A DNA stretch of 64,000 nt from Acidovorax sp. KKS102 (GCF_000302535.1 NC_018708.1:3348001-3412000), one strand, 5' to 3'; counted from the stretch's first letter, positions 47,190 through 56,804 are shown. The notes: generated by a model not told the origin, from the sequence alone. A program made the numbers and translations.

Positions 47190-47912
47190 ATGAACCCGCT
47201 CACCATCAAAGTCGCCTGCTCCAACTGCAACCTCCGCGAGCTGTGCATGCCCGTGGGCTTGAACGAAGAGCAACTGCAGCGCATTGACGAGGTCGTTGCT
47301 GTCCGCCGCAAGGTCAAGCGCGGCGGCACGCTGTTTCGCAATGGCGAGTCCTTCACGTCCCTGTACGCCATCCGCACCGGTTTTTTCAAGACCTGTGTAG
47401 CCACCGAAGACGGGCGCGATCAAGTCACGGGCTTCCAGATGGCGGGCGAGATCATCGGGCTGGACGGCATCGTGAACGACCACCATACCTGTGACGCGGT
47501 GGCCCTTGAGGATGCCGAGGTCTGCGTCATGCCTTTCGACCGCATAGAAGAACTCTCCCGCGAAGTCACGGCCCTGCAGCACCACGTGCACAAGATCATG
47601 AGCCGCGAGATCGTGCGCGAACATGGTGTGATGCTGCTGCTGGGCAGCATGCGTGCCGAGGAGCGCCTGGCGGCCTTCTTGCTCAACCTGGTGCAGCGCC
47701 TGCATGCACGGGGTTTCTCGCAATCAGAACTGGTGCTGCGCATGACGCGCGAAGAGATCGGAAGCTACCTGGGCCTCAAACTTGAAACAGTGAGCCGCAC
47801 CTTCTCCAAGTTTGTGGAAGAAGGCATCGTGGAAGTCAAACAGCGCCATGTGCGCATCCTCGACACCGATGCCCTGCGACGCATTGTGAACAGCCAGCAG
47901 ACCTGCCACTGA
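47190..47912 (+). CDS. fnr: FNR/Anr-type oxygen-sensing transcriptional regulator
   Basis: A 240-residue CRP/FNR family protein. The N-terminal cysteines CSNCNLRELC and a later Cys in FFKTCVATE are the 4Fe-4S ligands that sense oxygen. A cyclic-nucleotide-like domain and a dimer helix follow. The recognition helix LGLKLETVSRTFSKF has the E-x-x-S-R pattern that reads TTGAT half-sites. The ATG at 47190 is chosen over a GTG two codons earlier. It should activate the cbb3, hemN and stress genes under low oxygen through the boxes described. Confidence 0.94.
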   Translation: MNPLTIKVACSNCNLRELCMPVGLNEEQLQRIDEVVAVRRKVKRGGTLFRNGESFTSLYAIRTGFFKTCVATEDGRDQVTGFQMAGEIIGLDGIVNDHHTCDAVALEDAEVCVMPFDRIEELSREVTALQHHVHKIMSREIVREHGVMLLLGSMRAEERLAAFLLNLVQRLHARGFSQSELVLRMTREEIGSYLGLKLETVSRTFSKFVEEGIVEVKQRHVRILDTDALRRIVNSQQTCH

Positions 47913-47913
47913 T

Positions 47914-47947
47914 TACGGCCCCTCGTCGGCTGAGAGTCGGGGCCGTA
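47914..47947. terminator. Hairpin after fnr
   Basis: TACGGCCCC (47914-47922) pairs with GGGGCCGTA (47939-47947), directly after the fnr stop. A short T run appears only further downstream, so this is a weak terminator or an mRNA end-stabilising hairpin. Confidence 0.4.
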
Positions 47948-48012
47948 CCAAAGTCCGCCGGTCCCTTTTAAAACGGCATGCAGCGCATGCCCGCATGAAC
48001 GGCGAAAAAGGC

Positions 48013-48309
48013 TCAGGAGCAAGACGACGATGTCTTGCGGCAATCGTCAGGGCGCTCCCCGTCGGGCACGGGACAGCGGTTGACCTCAAACGGGGACATG
48101 GACAGTAGCGTGGTCAATGCGCTGGTGGCCATGGTGATGGCCCAGAACACAAAAAATGCGAGGGTGTACACCCCCTGCCTCGACAGCGCCAGAGGCTGCC
48201 CGAACCAGTGCAGGTCCTGGGGGTCCACCATGGCAAAAACCAGCATCTCCAGCACACCCGCCATCAAAAAGGCGGGCCATGCAATCCACATCAGGCGTTG
48301 CGTCCACAT
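48013..48309 (-). CDS. Small two-helix membrane protein
   Basis: A 98-residue protein with two predicted membrane helices (about residues 6-26 and 45-65) and a Cys-containing hydrophilic tail ending in DDCRKTSSSCS. It follows the ccoH-type gene, with about 55 bases between. I do not recognise a named family; similar small proteins accompany cbb3 gene clusters. The ATG at 48309 begins directly before the first helix. Confidence 0.65.
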   Translation of the reverse strand: MWTQRLMWIAWPAFLMAGVLEMLVFAMVDPQDLHWFGQPLALSRQGVYTLAFFVFWAITMATSALTTLLSMSPFEVNRCPVPDGERPDDCRKTSSSCS

Positions 48310-48364
48310 ATAGGTTCTGTCTCCTGGTGCTGCCGGGGTCGCCAGCGTGTGCGACCCTGGGGTT

Positions 48365-48643
48365 TCAGCGTGGTTGGTCTTGCACAGGGGTGGCCGCATG
48401 GTTGCGGGCCTTGAGGGCCGGCGCCAGACTCTTTTCCGGCGCCACCAGTGTCTTGTTGATTTCGATGCCTTGGCGGTAGTAGTCCTCCGCCACCACGGGG
48501 TCGGGCCGCGAAATCGCCAGCCACAGCGTCACAAAGCCCGCCACGATCACGATCAGAGGCCCGGCAATCACCAGCCACACATGGCCAAACTTCCACCAGG
48601 GTACGGTTGCCGCCGGGGTTGCAATGGCAGGGTTTGAAGACAT
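48365..48643 (-). CDS. ccoH: FixH/CcoH family cbb3 assembly protein
   Basis: A 92-residue protein with one membrane helix (about residues 24-46, around LVIAGPLIVIVAGFVTLWLA), then the family block DPVVAEDYYRQGIEINKT. It is shorter than full FixH (about 150 residues), with much of the periplasmic domain missing, as in other betaproteobacterial forms. CcoH is needed for stable cbb3 oxidase assembly. It follows ccoG by about 64 bases. Confidence 0.82.
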   Translation of the reverse strand: MSSNPAIATPAATVPWWKFGHVWLVIAGPLIVIVAGFVTLWLAISRPDPVVAEDYYRQGIEINKTLVAPEKSLAPALKARNHAATPVQDQPR

Positions 48644-48707
48644 GGTGCTTTACTCCTCAACAATATCGGTCAAAGTGCGGCCCTGAAGGGCCCCACCGGA
48701 ATACCGC

Positions 48708-50153
48708 TCAGCGCGGTACAAGGAACACGGATTTCTCCGTGACATGGGCCGCTGCTCCTACGGCCTGCACATCAAACTGAACGGCGTGCGATCCGGGCGT
48801 GGCGGAACCATAAGGAATCTGCAACCGCACGGCCACCCAGCGAGACTCTGCCGCGCCAATGTCCACTTCAGCCTCGGAAGCCACTTCGAGCCCCTCCAGG
48901 CCCCGCGCACTGATGCGATAACGCTGCTCGCCCTCGGTGGCATTCATGATCTGCAGCCGGTAAATGTTCTCCAGCTTGCCACCTGCCACGATGCGCGAGA
49001 GCGCAGCGCGGTCCCGCACCACATCCACCTTCAGCGGCGTGCGCACCACCAGGCTGGCCAACATGGCCACGCACAGGGTGACCAGCACGGCGCTGTAGAT
49101 CAGCACGCGGGGGCGCAGCACGCGGCGCAACATCTGCGACTGCGTCCAGTGCTTGGCCACGCCGTTCTGGGTCGAATAACGGATGAGCCCACGCGGGTAC
49201 TGCATCTTGTCCATCACGGTGTTGCAGGCGTCCACACACAGGCCACAGCCGATGCATTCGTACTGCAAGCCCTTGCGGATGTCGATGCCCACGGGACAGA
49301 CCTGCACACACAGCGAGCAGTCAATGCAATCGCCCAGCCCCTGGGCTTTGTAGTCGATGTTCTTCTTGCGCGGACCACGCTGCTCGCCACGTTCAGGGTC
49401 GTAGGTAACGATCAGCGTATCTTTATCAAACATCGCGCTTTGAAAGCGCGCATAAGGGCACATGTACTTGCAGACCTGCTCGCGCATGAAGCCCGCATTG
49501 CCATAGGTGGCAAAACCGTAGAACAGCACCCAGAAAATCTGCCAGCTGCCCTGGAACGCCAGCAGCTCGCTGCCCAGCTCTCGAATGGGGACGAAGTACC
49601 CCACAAAAGTAAACCCGGTCCACAGGGCCACCGCGATCCACACCACTTGCTTGAAAAACTTCTTGCGGATCTTCTCGAACGTCCAGGGGCCGTTGTCCAG
49701 GCGGAGCCGGGCACTGCGATCGCCTTCGATCTTGTGCTCGATCCACATGAACATTTCGGTGTACACCGTCTGCGGGCACGCAAAGCCACACCACAGACGC
49801 CCGGCCACTGCAGTGAACAGGAACAGCGACAACGCCGAAATGATCAGAAGGCCGGTGAGGTAGATGAAATCCTGCGGATACAGCACCAGGCCAAAGATGT
49901 AGAACCTGCGAGCCCCCAGGTCAAACAGCACCATCTGGCGCTGGCCCCACTCAAACCACGGCAACCCGTAAAACACCAGCTGTGTGAGAAACACCATGCC
50001 CCAGCGCCAGCGCGCAAATAGGCCGCTGATGGAGCGCGGGTAGATCTTCTTTTGCGCTTCGTACAGCGAGATGATCTCGCCCGCAGAAGACGCATCTGCC
50101 GCGACTGGCGTAATCGGGATGACCTTGCGAGCCGGCTCGCTGGGTGTGCTCAT
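48708..50153 (-). CDS. ccoG: Cytochrome c oxidase accessory protein CcoG
   Basis: A 481-residue membrane ferredoxin (FixG/RdxA type). Several transmembrane helices are present, with the cysteine segment LWCGFACPQTVYTEMF early on. Two 4Fe-4S motifs follow: CIDCSLCVQVCPVG and CIGCGLCVDACN. A C-terminal Ig-like periplasmic domain ends the protein. CcoG is thought to reduce copper for insertion into cbb3 oxidase. Last of the larger genes in the ccoNOQP-G-H run. Confidence 0.94.
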   Translation of the reverse strand: MSTPSEPARKVIPITPVAADASSAGEIISLYEAQKKIYPRSISGLFARWRWGMVFLTQLVFYGLPWFEWGQRQMVLFDLGARRFYIFGLVLYPQDFIYLTGLLIISALSLFLFTAVAGRLWCGFACPQTVYTEMFMWIEHKIEGDRSARLRLDNGPWTFEKIRKKFFKQVVWIAVALWTGFTFVGYFVPIRELGSELLAFQGSWQIFWVLFYGFATYGNAGFMREQVCKYMCPYARFQSAMFDKDTLIVTYDPERGEQRGPRKKNIDYKAQGLGDCIDCSLCVQVCPVGIDIRKGLQYECIGCGLCVDACNTVMDKMQYPRGLIRYSTQNGVAKHWTQSQMLRRVLRPRVLIYSAVLVTLCVAMLASLVVRTPLKVDVVRDRAALSRIVAGGKLENIYRLQIMNATEGEQRYRISARGLEGLEVASEAEVDIGAAESRWVAVRLQIPYGSATPGSHAVQFDVQAVGAAAHVTEKSVFLVPR

Positions 50154-50245
50154 GGTGTCGCTTTGTGAACGGAGATAAGGCGTAAAAGGGATGCCTTCAA
50201 ACGGAAACCCGGGCAGTGCGTCTCACGCACCGCCCGGCAGCCAGG

Positions 50246-51160
50246 TCAACGTGCAGCCACCTGCTTGTTCGACAGGCCCCACACATAGGCAGAGAGTACG
50301 CCGATCTGCGCCTCGGTCAACTTTTCGGCCTGTGCAGGCATCTGGTTGACCTTGCCGTTGTTGATCATGGCGGTGATGGCGGCCTCGCCCCAGCCATGCA
50401 GCCAGATGTCATCGGTCAGGTTGGGCGCGCCCAGCGCCTGGTTGCCCTTGCCGTCCATGCCGTGGCAGGCTGCGCAGGCGGCAAACTTGGCCTTGCCCAG
50501 CGATGCGCGCAGCGAGTCATGGGGGCTGCCCGACAGACTCAGCACGTAGTGCGACAGGTTACGCACGTCTTCCGGGGAGCCCACTGCGGCTGCCATGGGA
50601 GGCATGTTGCCGATGCGGCCCTTCTCCAGCGTCTCGCGGATCTTCTCGGGCGTGCCGCCGTGCAGCCAGTCGTTGTCCGTCAGGTTGGGGAAGCCCTTGC
50701 TGCCGCGCGCATCCGAGCCGTGGCACTGTGCGCAGTTGTTCATGAACAAGCGCTCGCCAATGGCATGGGCCTGGGGGTCGGCGGCAACGTCTTCAGGCTT
50801 CATGGAGGCAAAGCGTGCGTACAGCGGCTCCAGCTCCGTCTTCGCCTTGGCCATTTCGGCTTCGTACTCGCCCTTCTGCGTCCAGTTGAGCTTGCCGGTG
50901 AAGCTGCCCAGGCCCGGATAGGCGGCCAGGTAGCCCAGGCCAAAGACGATGGTGATGACGAACAGCCACACCCACCAGCGCGGTAGGGGGTTGTTCATCT
51001 CGACCAGGTCCTCATCCCAAACGTGGCCAGTGGTGTTGTCGGAGGTGGCCACCACCTTCTTGCGGCCCGCCATCCAAAGCAGGATGCCACAGGCGATGAT
51101 GCCGACCAGGGTCAGCGTGGTCACAAAGACCGACCAGAAATTGCTGGTGAAGTCACTCAT
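50246..51160 (-). CDS. ccoP: cbb3-type cytochrome c oxidase subunit III (CcoP)
   Basis: A 304-residue di-heme cytochrome c. Two membrane helices near the N-terminus are followed by two c-type heme sites, CAQCHGSD and CAACHGMD. The first block LVEMNNPLPRWWVWLF is the CcoP hallmark. It passes electrons from soluble cytochrome c to CcoO and CcoN. It lies in the cluster 24 bases after ccoQ. Confidence 0.95.
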   Translation of the reverse strand: MSDFTSNFWSVFVTTLTLVGIIACGILLWMAGRKKVVATSDNTTGHVWDEDLVEMNNPLPRWWVWLFVITIVFGLGYLAAYPGLGSFTGKLNWTQKGEYEAEMAKAKTELEPLYARFASMKPEDVAADPQAHAIGERLFMNNCAQCHGSDARGSKGFPNLTDNDWLHGGTPEKIRETLEKGRIGNMPPMAAAVGSPEDVRNLSHYVLSLSGSPHDSLRASLGKAKFAACAACHGMDGKGNQALGAPNLTDDIWLHGWGEAAITAMINNGKVNQMPAQAEKLTEAQIGVLSAYVWGLSNKQVAAR

Positions 51161-51184
51161 GGGGTGTTCTCGTTCTGGTGAAGG

Positions 51185-51322
51185 TCAATCTGTCTCGAAA
51201 GGCAGCTGGGCTGCCTCGTCGAACCGGGCCTTGTTGCGGCCTCGGTAGGCCCAGACCCAGATGCCAATGAAGCAGGCCATCGATGCCAGGGTGGCAACGA
51301 TGCGCATGGTGGTGATGTCCAT
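51185..51322 (-). CDS. ccoQ: cbb3-type cytochrome oxidase subunit CcoQ
   Basis: A 45-residue single-helix protein (TMRIVATLASMACFIGIWVW) with the typical basic segment YRGRNKARFDEAAQLPF after the helix. An excellent Shine-Dalgarno sequence, AAAGGAGATAT, precedes the ATG at 51322 and fixes the start. CcoQ stabilises the oxidase complex. It sits between ccoO and ccoP. Confidence 0.92.
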   Translation of the reverse strand: MDITTMRIVATLASMACFIGIWVWAYRGRNKARFDEAAQLPFETD

Positions 51323-51338
51323 GGGATATCTCCTTTGC

Positions 51339-51971
51339 TTACTTGAGCGCACGGCCCATGACTTGCAGGTAGGCGATGAGCGCATCCTGCTCCGTCTTGC
51401 CCTTGACCTCGCCCGCCGCAGCCGTGATCTGCTCGTCGGTGTAAGGCACGCCCACGGTGCGCAGGGCCTTCATGTGGGGCGCCATCACTGCGGGGTCCAC
51501 CTGGTTCTTTTCAAGCCAGGGGTATGCGGGCATGTTGGACTCGGGCACCACATCACGGGGGTTGTTCAGGTGGATGCGATGCCATTCGTCGCTGTACTTG
51601 CCACCCACGCGGTGCAGGTCGGGACCTGTGCGCTTGCTACCCCACTGGAAGGGGTGGTCGTACACAAACTCGCCCGCCACCGAGTAGTGGCCGTAGCGCA
51701 ACGTCTCGGCGCGGAAGGGGCGGATCATCTGCGAGTGGCAGTTGTAGCAACCCTCGCGGATATAGATGTCGCGGCCTGCCAGCTGCAGAGCGTTGTATGG
51801 CTCGACACCCTTGACCGCCTCGGTCGTGGACTTCTGGAAGAACAGGGGCACGATCTCGACCAGACCGCCAATGGCGATCACGATCAGGATCAGCACGATC
51901 ATCAGAAAGTTGTTGGTTTCCACCTTTTCGTGGGTGAAGCCGGTCGAAGCAGATGTGTTGTTGTTGGACAT
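51339..51971 (-). CDS. ccoO: cbb3-type cytochrome c oxidase subunit II (CcoO)
   Basis: A 210-residue mono-heme cytochrome c with one N-terminal membrane helix ([20 protein letters not shown]). The heme site is [12 protein letters not shown], and the distal Met lies in a later PAYPWLE region. It relays electrons from CcoP to CcoN. Spacing to ccoN and ccoQ is 19 and 16 bases. Confidence 0.95.
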   Translation of the reverse strand: MSNNNTSASTGFTHEKVETNNFLMIVLILIVIAIGGLVEIVPLFFQKSTTEAVKGVEPYNALQLAGRDIYIREGCYNCHSQMIRPFRAETLRYGHYSVAGEFVYDHPFQWGSKRTGPDLHRVGGKYSDEWHRIHLNNPRDVVPESNMPAYPWLEKNQVDPAVMAPHMKALRTVGVPYTDEQITAAAGEVKGKTEQDALIAYLQVMGRALK

Positions 51972-51990
51972 GGGTAAAGCTCCTTCGGAC

Positions 51991-53430
51991 TCAGGCGTGT
52001 GCCGCGTTCACGGCAGGGATTGCCACCTTGACCGAACGGCCGGAGATCGCAGTCATCCACACATTCCATGCCATCACGATCATCCCGCCCAGGTACAGCA
52101 GGCCACCGGCCACACGGATCACGTAGAAGGGATAGGTCGCCTTCACGCTTTCAACGAAGGTGTAGGTCAGTGTGCCGTCGGGGTTGATGGCGCGCCACAT
52201 CAGGCCCTGCATCACGCCGGCAATCCACATGGCGGCGATGTACAGCACGATGCCGATGGTCGCCATCCAGAAGTGCAGCTCGATCGCCTTGACGGAGTGC
52301 ATCTTGTCCTTGCCGAACAAGCGGGGCACCAGGTAGTACAGCGAACCCATCGAGATCAGGCCCACCCAGCCCAACGCGCCGGAGTGCACGTGGCCGACGG
52401 TCCAGTCGGTGTAGTGGCTCAGGGCGTTGACGGTCTTGATGGACATCATCGGGCCCTCGAACGTGGACATGCCGTAGAACGACAGCGACACGATCAGGAA
52501 GCGCAGGATGGGGTCGTCACGCAGCTTGTGCCATGCACCCGACAGGGTCATGATGCCGTTGATCATGCCGCCCCAGCTGGGAGCCAGCAGGATGAGCGAG
52601 AACACCATGCCCACCGATTGCGTCCAGTCTGGCAGCGCGGTGTAGTGCAGGTGGTGTGGGCCGGCCCACATGTAGGTGAAGATCAGCGCCCAGAAGTGCA
52701 CGATCGACAGGCGGTAGCTGTACACCGGACGGCCCGCCTGCTTGGGGATGAAGTAGTACATCATGCCCAGGAAGCCAGCGGTCAGGAAGAAGCCCACGGC
52801 ATTGTGGCCGTACCACCATTGCACCATGGCGTCCTGCACACCGGCGTAGGCCGAGTAGCTCTTCATCATGCCTGCAGGGATGGCTGCGCTGTTCACCAGG
52901 TGCAGCAGCGCCACGGCCAGGATGAACGCACCAAAGAACCAGTTGGCCACATAGATGTGCTTGACCTTGCGGGTTCCAATGGTGCCGAAGAACACGATGG
53001 CATAGGACACCCACACCAGCGTGATCAGGATGTCGATGGGCCATTCGAGTTCAGCGTATTCCTTGCCCTGGGTGTAGCCCATGGGCAGGCTCACCACCGC
53101 AGCCGCAATGACCAGCACCCAGCCCCAGAAGGTGAATGCGGCCAGAGGGCCCGCAAAAAGCCGGACCTGGCAGGTGCGCTGCACCACGTAGTAGCTGGTA
53201 GCAAACAGCGCGCTACCACCAAAACCAAAGATCACCGCATTGGTGTGCAAAGGTCGCAAGCGGCCATAACTCAGCCACGGAATGCCAAAGTTGAGTTCTG
53301 GCCAGGCCAACTGGGCGGCGATGATGACGCCCACCAGCATGCCGACCACCCCCACCACCACGGCCAGGATAGAGAACTGCCGCACGACAGTGTCGTTGTA
53401 GTGCGCAGCATTTGTTTTTGGAAAATCCAT
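51991..53430 (-). CDS. ccoN: cbb3-type cytochrome c oxidase subunit I (CcoN)
   Basis: A 479-residue catalytic subunit with about twelve transmembrane helices, binding hemes b and b3 and CuB. Family blocks include [40 protein letters not shown] and [20 protein letters not shown] with the paired CuB histidines. The ATG at 53430 follows a GAGGTG ribosome-binding site. This is the high-affinity terminal oxidase for low-oxygen growth. First gene of ccoNOQP, with an FNR box 55 bases upstream. Confidence 0.96.
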   Translation of the reverse strand: MDFPKTNAAHYNDTVVRQFSILAVVVGVVGMLVGVIIAAQLAWPELNFGIPWLSYGRLRPLHTNAVIFGFGGSALFATSYYVVQRTCQVRLFAGPLAAFTFWGWVLVIAAAVVSLPMGYTQGKEYAELEWPIDILITLVWVSYAIVFFGTIGTRKVKHIYVANWFFGAFILAVALLHLVNSAAIPAGMMKSYSAYAGVQDAMVQWWYGHNAVGFFLTAGFLGMMYYFIPKQAGRPVYSYRLSIVHFWALIFTYMWAGPHHLHYTALPDWTQSVGMVFSLILLAPSWGGMINGIMTLSGAWHKLRDDPILRFLIVSLSFYGMSTFEGPMMSIKTVNALSHYTDWTVGHVHSGALGWVGLISMGSLYYLVPRLFGKDKMHSVKAIELHFWMATIGIVLYIAAMWIAGVMQGLMWRAINPDGTLTYTFVESVKATYPFYVIRVAGGLLYLGGMIVMAWNVWMTAISGRSVKVAIPAVNAAHA

Positions 53431-53484
53431 CGGACACCTCTTTATATTGCAGTAAGAGTTTGTTGCAGTCGCGGCTATCGGGCA

Positions 53485-53498
53485 TTGACACAAGTCAA
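53485..53498. promoter_or_regulatory. FNR/Anr box upstream of ccoN
   Basis: TTGACACAAGTCAA is a perfect inverted repeat, TTGAC-N4-GTCAA, 55 bases before the ccoN start. It overlaps the ccoS stop codon. Confidence 0.85.
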
Positions 53499-53632
53499 CC
53501 GTCTCGGAGAATGCGCTCCCCCTCTTGTTCGACGCTTTCGAACTGGCCGTGGTACACCGCCCACCACAGGCCTCCCAGAATCAGGAGCACCAGCATTACG
53601 GACAAAGGAATCAGCAAATAAAGGATGTCCAT
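53495..53632 (-). CDS. ccoS: cbb3 oxidase assembly protein CcoS
   Basis: A 45-residue protein: one membrane helix with the CcoS signature ([20 protein letters not shown], then [20 protein letters not shown]). Its ATG shares one base with the ccoI stop (TGATG), so it is translationally coupled to ccoI. Its stop overlaps the FNR box that drives ccoN. CcoS is needed to place heme and copper in CcoN. Confidence 0.92.
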   Translation of the reverse strand: MDILYLLIPLSVMLVLLILGGLWWAVYHGQFESVEQEGERILRDG

Positions 53633-56145
53633 CAGACGGGCTCCAGTGGGGTCTTCGAAAGATCAAGGGGCGGCTGCGACGTGCCGCCGGCCGTGATGTC
53701 GGGGCGCGCAGGCAAAGCAGCTGTTGGCAACGGCGCGCTGGGCGAGCCTGGCAAGGAAGGCAGGTCGCGCGCCAGGCGCGCGGCATTGAGCACCACCAGC
53801 AGCGAACTCAGCGCCATGCCCAGCCCGGCCAGCCAGGCGGGCATCCAGCCCAGCACCGCCAGCGGCACACACAGCGCATTGTAGGCAGCGGCCCACCACA
53901 GGTTCTGCCGCACCACGCGCAGGGTGCGGCGGGCCAGCAGCACGGTTTGCGGCACCAGCGCCAGGCTGTCGCCCAGCACCACAAAGTCCGCCCGGGACTG
54001 CGCCAGCGGCACGGCACGGCCAAAGGCAAAAGAGACATGGGCCCCCGCAAGCACCGGGCCATCATTGAGGCCATCGCCCACCATGGCTACGTGGTGCCCC
54101 TGCGACTGCAGTGCCTGCAGCGCTGCCAGCTTGCCCTGCGGAGTGCACTCGCCCTGGGCATGGGCAATGCCCGCCTGCGTGGCCACCCGTTGCACCGCGC
54201 CCCGGCGGTCACCCGACAGCAATTGCACGGCCACGCCGTCCTGCTGCAAGGCCCGCACCACGGCCGACGCCTCGGCCCGCAGGTCCTCCACCAGGTCGAA
54301 GCGGGCCAGCTCGTTCAGGGCTCCGTCTGCCGCTTGTTCAGAGAGCACGACTTGCAGCGCGGCACCGCCAGCATCGTTGGCAACGCCCGCGTGGCGGACA
54401 GAGCCCAGGCGGATCGTGCGAGCAGCCACTGCCCCGGTGGCGTCCTCCACCGTAGCGGTCAGCCCCTGCCCTGCATCCTCTTGCAGGCCCATCACCTGCC
54501 AACGCCCCAACGGCAGCTGCCGTGCAGAAGCTGCTGCAGCCAAGGCCCGCGAAGCCGGGTGCATCGACTGGCGCGCGAGCGCTGCCGCCAGGTCCAGCAC
54601 CTCTTGTGCACTGCAACCGTCCGCAGGGTGCACCGCTTGCAGCGCCATACCGTCGCGGGTCAGCGTACCGGTCTTGTCAAACACCATGGTGTCCACCTGC
54701 GCCAGCGCCTCCAGCCCCTGAAGGTTGCGCACCAACACGCCATGGCGCGCCAGCGTGCCCGCGGCGGTGAGCATGGCCACCGGGGTGGCCAGCGACAGCG
54801 CGCATGGGCAGGTCACGATGAGCACCGCCACCGCCACCATCAGCGCATGCCCTGGGTCCGACGGCCACCAGTAGGCGGCGGCCAGCGCCGCTGCCAACAA
54901 CACGGCCACCAGAAAAGGCCGCGCAATGCGGTCTGCCAGCTGCGCCAGCCGGGGCTTTTGCAGTGAAGCGCTTTCCATCAGCGCCACGATTTGCGCAAAG
55001 CGGGTCTGCCCGCCCGTGCCTTCCACCAGCACCTCGACCGGCGCCTGCAGGTTGTAGCTGCCCGCCGTCACGCTGCTGCCCACGGGGCGCGCAACGGGTG
55101 TGGATTCGCCCGTCAGCAAAGCCTCGTCAGCATGGGTGTTGCCTGCCGTGATGCGGCCATCGGCCGGAAACGCCTCGCCGGGCAGCACACGGATGGTGTC
55201 CCCCACCCCAATGCGCCGCGTGGCTACGCGGGCGAAGCTGCCATCCGCCGCGCGCCGCTCCACGCTGTCGGGCAGGCGGTTCATCACGGCCTCCAGCGCA
55301 CCCGCCGTGCGATCCCGCAGGCGCAGCTCCAGCCAGCGGCCGGTGAGCAGGAAGAAAACAAACATGGTCAAGGAGTCGTAGTACACCTCCTCGCCAAAGA
55401 TGCCTGCAGGGTCAAAAGTGCCCGCCGTACTGACCACGAACGTGATGGCCATGCCCAACGCCACGGGCAGGTCCATGCTGACGCGGCGCAGGCGAATGTC
55501 GCGCAGCGCGCTGGTAAAAAAGGGACCGCAGGAAAACACCACCATGGGCAGCGTGATGACCCAGGAGGCCCAGCGCAACAGCTGCTCCATCTCGCCCGAC
55601 AGGTCGCCAGGCTGCGCCACGTAGGCGGGCCACGCGTACATCATCACCTGCATCATGCAAAAGCCCGCCACCAGCCAGCGCCACAGCGCGCGGCGGCTCT
55701 CGCGCAGGCGCTGGTCGCGCGCAAACGCATCCATGGCGGGCATGGCGCGGTAACCCGCGTGGCGCACGGCTTCCATCCACTGCGACGGCTTCACTTGGCC
55801 AGGCTGCCACACCACGCGGGCCCGGCGCGTGGCGGCGCTCACATCGGCCTGCAACACGCCCGGCACGGCCCGCAAGGCGTCTTCGATCGTGAGGGCGCAG
55901 GCCGCGCAGTGCATGCCCTCCAGCACCACATGGGAGTCCCACGCGGTGGCTGCAGCGTCGGCTGTGGCAGGGTCAGCGGCACCACCCGGCAAGGGGCTAC
56001 CTGCAGGGGTGCAGGGTCGGCCGAACGCCAGCCATTCCTGTGGGTCATCCAGCAGCTCTACCCGCTGCGGCGGCAACGGATCTGCCACGCTGTCAGAAGG
56101 ATGCACCGCAGAGGAAGCCGGCGCACTGGGTTGAAACATGGACAT
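53632..56145 (-). CDS. ccoI: Copper-transporting P1B-type ATPase CcoI
   Basis: An 837-residue pump. An N-terminal heavy-metal domain carries GMHCAAC near residue 80. The membrane metal site is TCPCALSLATP, the phosphorylation site DKTGTLTRDG and the hinge GDGLNDGPVL. A roughly 60-residue N-terminal extension precedes the metal domain; in other FixI/CcoI proteins a Cys-rich or truncated zinc domain is found there. CcoI exports copper to the periplasmic side for cbb3 assembly. First gene of ccoIS, upstream of ccoN, with an FNR box before it. Confidence 0.94.
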   Translation of the reverse strand: MSMFQPSAPASSAVHPSDSVADPLPPQRVELLDDPQEWLAFGRPCTPAGSPLPGGAADPATADAAATAWDSHVVLEGMHCAACALTIEDALRAVPGVLQADVSAATRRARVVWQPGQVKPSQWMEAVRHAGYRAMPAMDAFARDQRLRESRRALWRWLVAGFCMMQVMMYAWPAYVAQPGDLSGEMEQLLRWASWVITLPMVVFSCGPFFTSALRDIRLRRVSMDLPVALGMAITFVVSTAGTFDPAGIFGEEVYYDSLTMFVFFLLTGRWLELRLRDRTAGALEAVMNRLPDSVERRAADGSFARVATRRIGVGDTIRVLPGEAFPADGRITAGNTHADEALLTGESTPVARPVGSSVTAGSYNLQAPVEVLVEGTGGQTRFAQIVALMESASLQKPRLAQLADRIARPFLVAVLLAAALAAAYWWPSDPGHALMVAVAVLIVTCPCALSLATPVAMLTAAGTLARHGVLVRNLQGLEALAQVDTMVFDKTGTLTRDGMALQAVHPADGCSAQEVLDLAAALARQSMHPASRALAAAASARQLPLGRWQVMGLQEDAGQGLTATVEDATGAVAARTIRLGSVRHAGVANDAGGAALQVVLSEQAADGALNELARFDLVEDLRAEASAVVRALQQDGVAVQLLSGDRRGAVQRVATQAGIAHAQGECTPQGKLAALQALQSQGHHVAMVGDGLNDGPVLAGAHVSFAFGRAVPLAQSRADFVVLGDSLALVPQTVLLARRTLRVVRQNLWWAAAYNALCVPLAVLGWMPAWLAGLGMALSSLLVVLNAARLARDLPSLPGSPSAPLPTAALPARPDITAGGTSQPPLDLSKTPLEPV

Positions 56146-56179
56146 GGTTCAAGCCTATCTGTGGGGCATGACAACTACA

Positions 56180-56193
56180 TTGACCTGGATCAA
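56180..56193. promoter_or_regulatory. FNR/Anr box between ccoI and the stress gene
   Basis: TTGACCTGGATCAA matches the FNR consensus at nine of ten positions. It lies in the 102-base gap between divergent genes, 35 bases from the ccoI start and 55 from the stress-protein start, so it may serve both. Confidence 0.8.
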
Positions 56194-56247
56194 GCCCCGG
56201 AACATGATTCATCCTAAGCTTGTTCCATCACTTTGAGGAGCCCTTTT

Positions 56248-56691
56248 ATGTACAAACGCATCCTGATCGCTACAGACGGATCCCCTCTGTCGGACAAAGC
56301 GGTGGAACATGGCCTGTCCCTGGCCGCCCTGTCAGGCGCCACCGTGGTCGCCCTCAAGGTGGTGCCCCGCTACCCCCGCAGCTACTTTGAAGGCGGCATG
56401 CCGGTGGACATGAACGACGTCAAACGCATCGAAGCCCAGTGGGGCGACGCCGCACAGGCCATGGTCGACGGCGTGAAAGCCCAAGGCGGCGCTCAAGGCG
56501 TGACCGTGAAGGCTGTCGTCGCCAAGTCCGACCTGGTGGCCGAAGCCGTGATTGCTGCCGCCAAGAAGCACAAGTGCGACCTGATCGTGATGGCCTCGCA
56601 CGGCCGCAAGGGCCTCAAGCGTTTGCTGCTCGGCAGCGAAACGCAGCATGTGCTGACGCACTCGCACATTCCGGTGCTGGTGCTGCGCTGA
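56248..56691 (+). CDS. Universal stress protein (UspA family)
   Basis: A 147-residue protein. YKRILIATDGSPLSDKAVEH is the Usp start, and VMASHGRKGLKRLLLGSETQ contains the G-x2-G-x9-G-S/T ATP-binding pattern, so it is likely an ATP-binding form. The ATG at 56248 has a GAGGAG ribosome-binding site eight bases before. Divergent from ccoI, with an FNR box 55 bases upstream, so it is probably induced at low oxygen. Confidence 0.93.
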   Translation: MYKRILIATDGSPLSDKAVEHGLSLAALSGATVVALKVVPRYPRSYFEGGMPVDMNDVKRIEAQWGDAAQAMVDGVKAQGGAQGVTVKAVVAKSDLVAEAVIAAAKKHKCDLIVMASHGRKGLKRLLLGSETQHVLTHSHIPVLVLR

Positions 56692-56746
56692 AGAGACCAC
56701 CTGCTAAAGCAGCCCAAAATATGCTGATGACGTCTGATTGAAAACG

Positions 56747-56790
56747 CCTTCAGCTATCAAAATCAGAGCAAACGCAGCGCCTGAGTTTGC
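56747..56790. repeat. Degenerate Comamonadaceae repeat, copy E
   Basis: CTTCAGCTATCAAAATCAGA and then CGCAGCGCCTGAG, in the gap after the stress gene. On the minus strand it retains GGCGCTG and TGATTTTGATAGCTG of the family; the centre is shortened. Confidence 0.45.
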
Positions 56791-56804
56791 GTCTGCGTCC
56801 GCCA

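Noticed and set aside
51766..54966. A 1066-codon open frame on the plus strand opposite ccoO, ccoN, ccoS and ccoI
   Set aside because: It is the longest open frame in the window but lies antisense to four well-recognised genes, is rich in His, Gln and Arg, and matches no family. GC-rich codon use produces such antisense frames.
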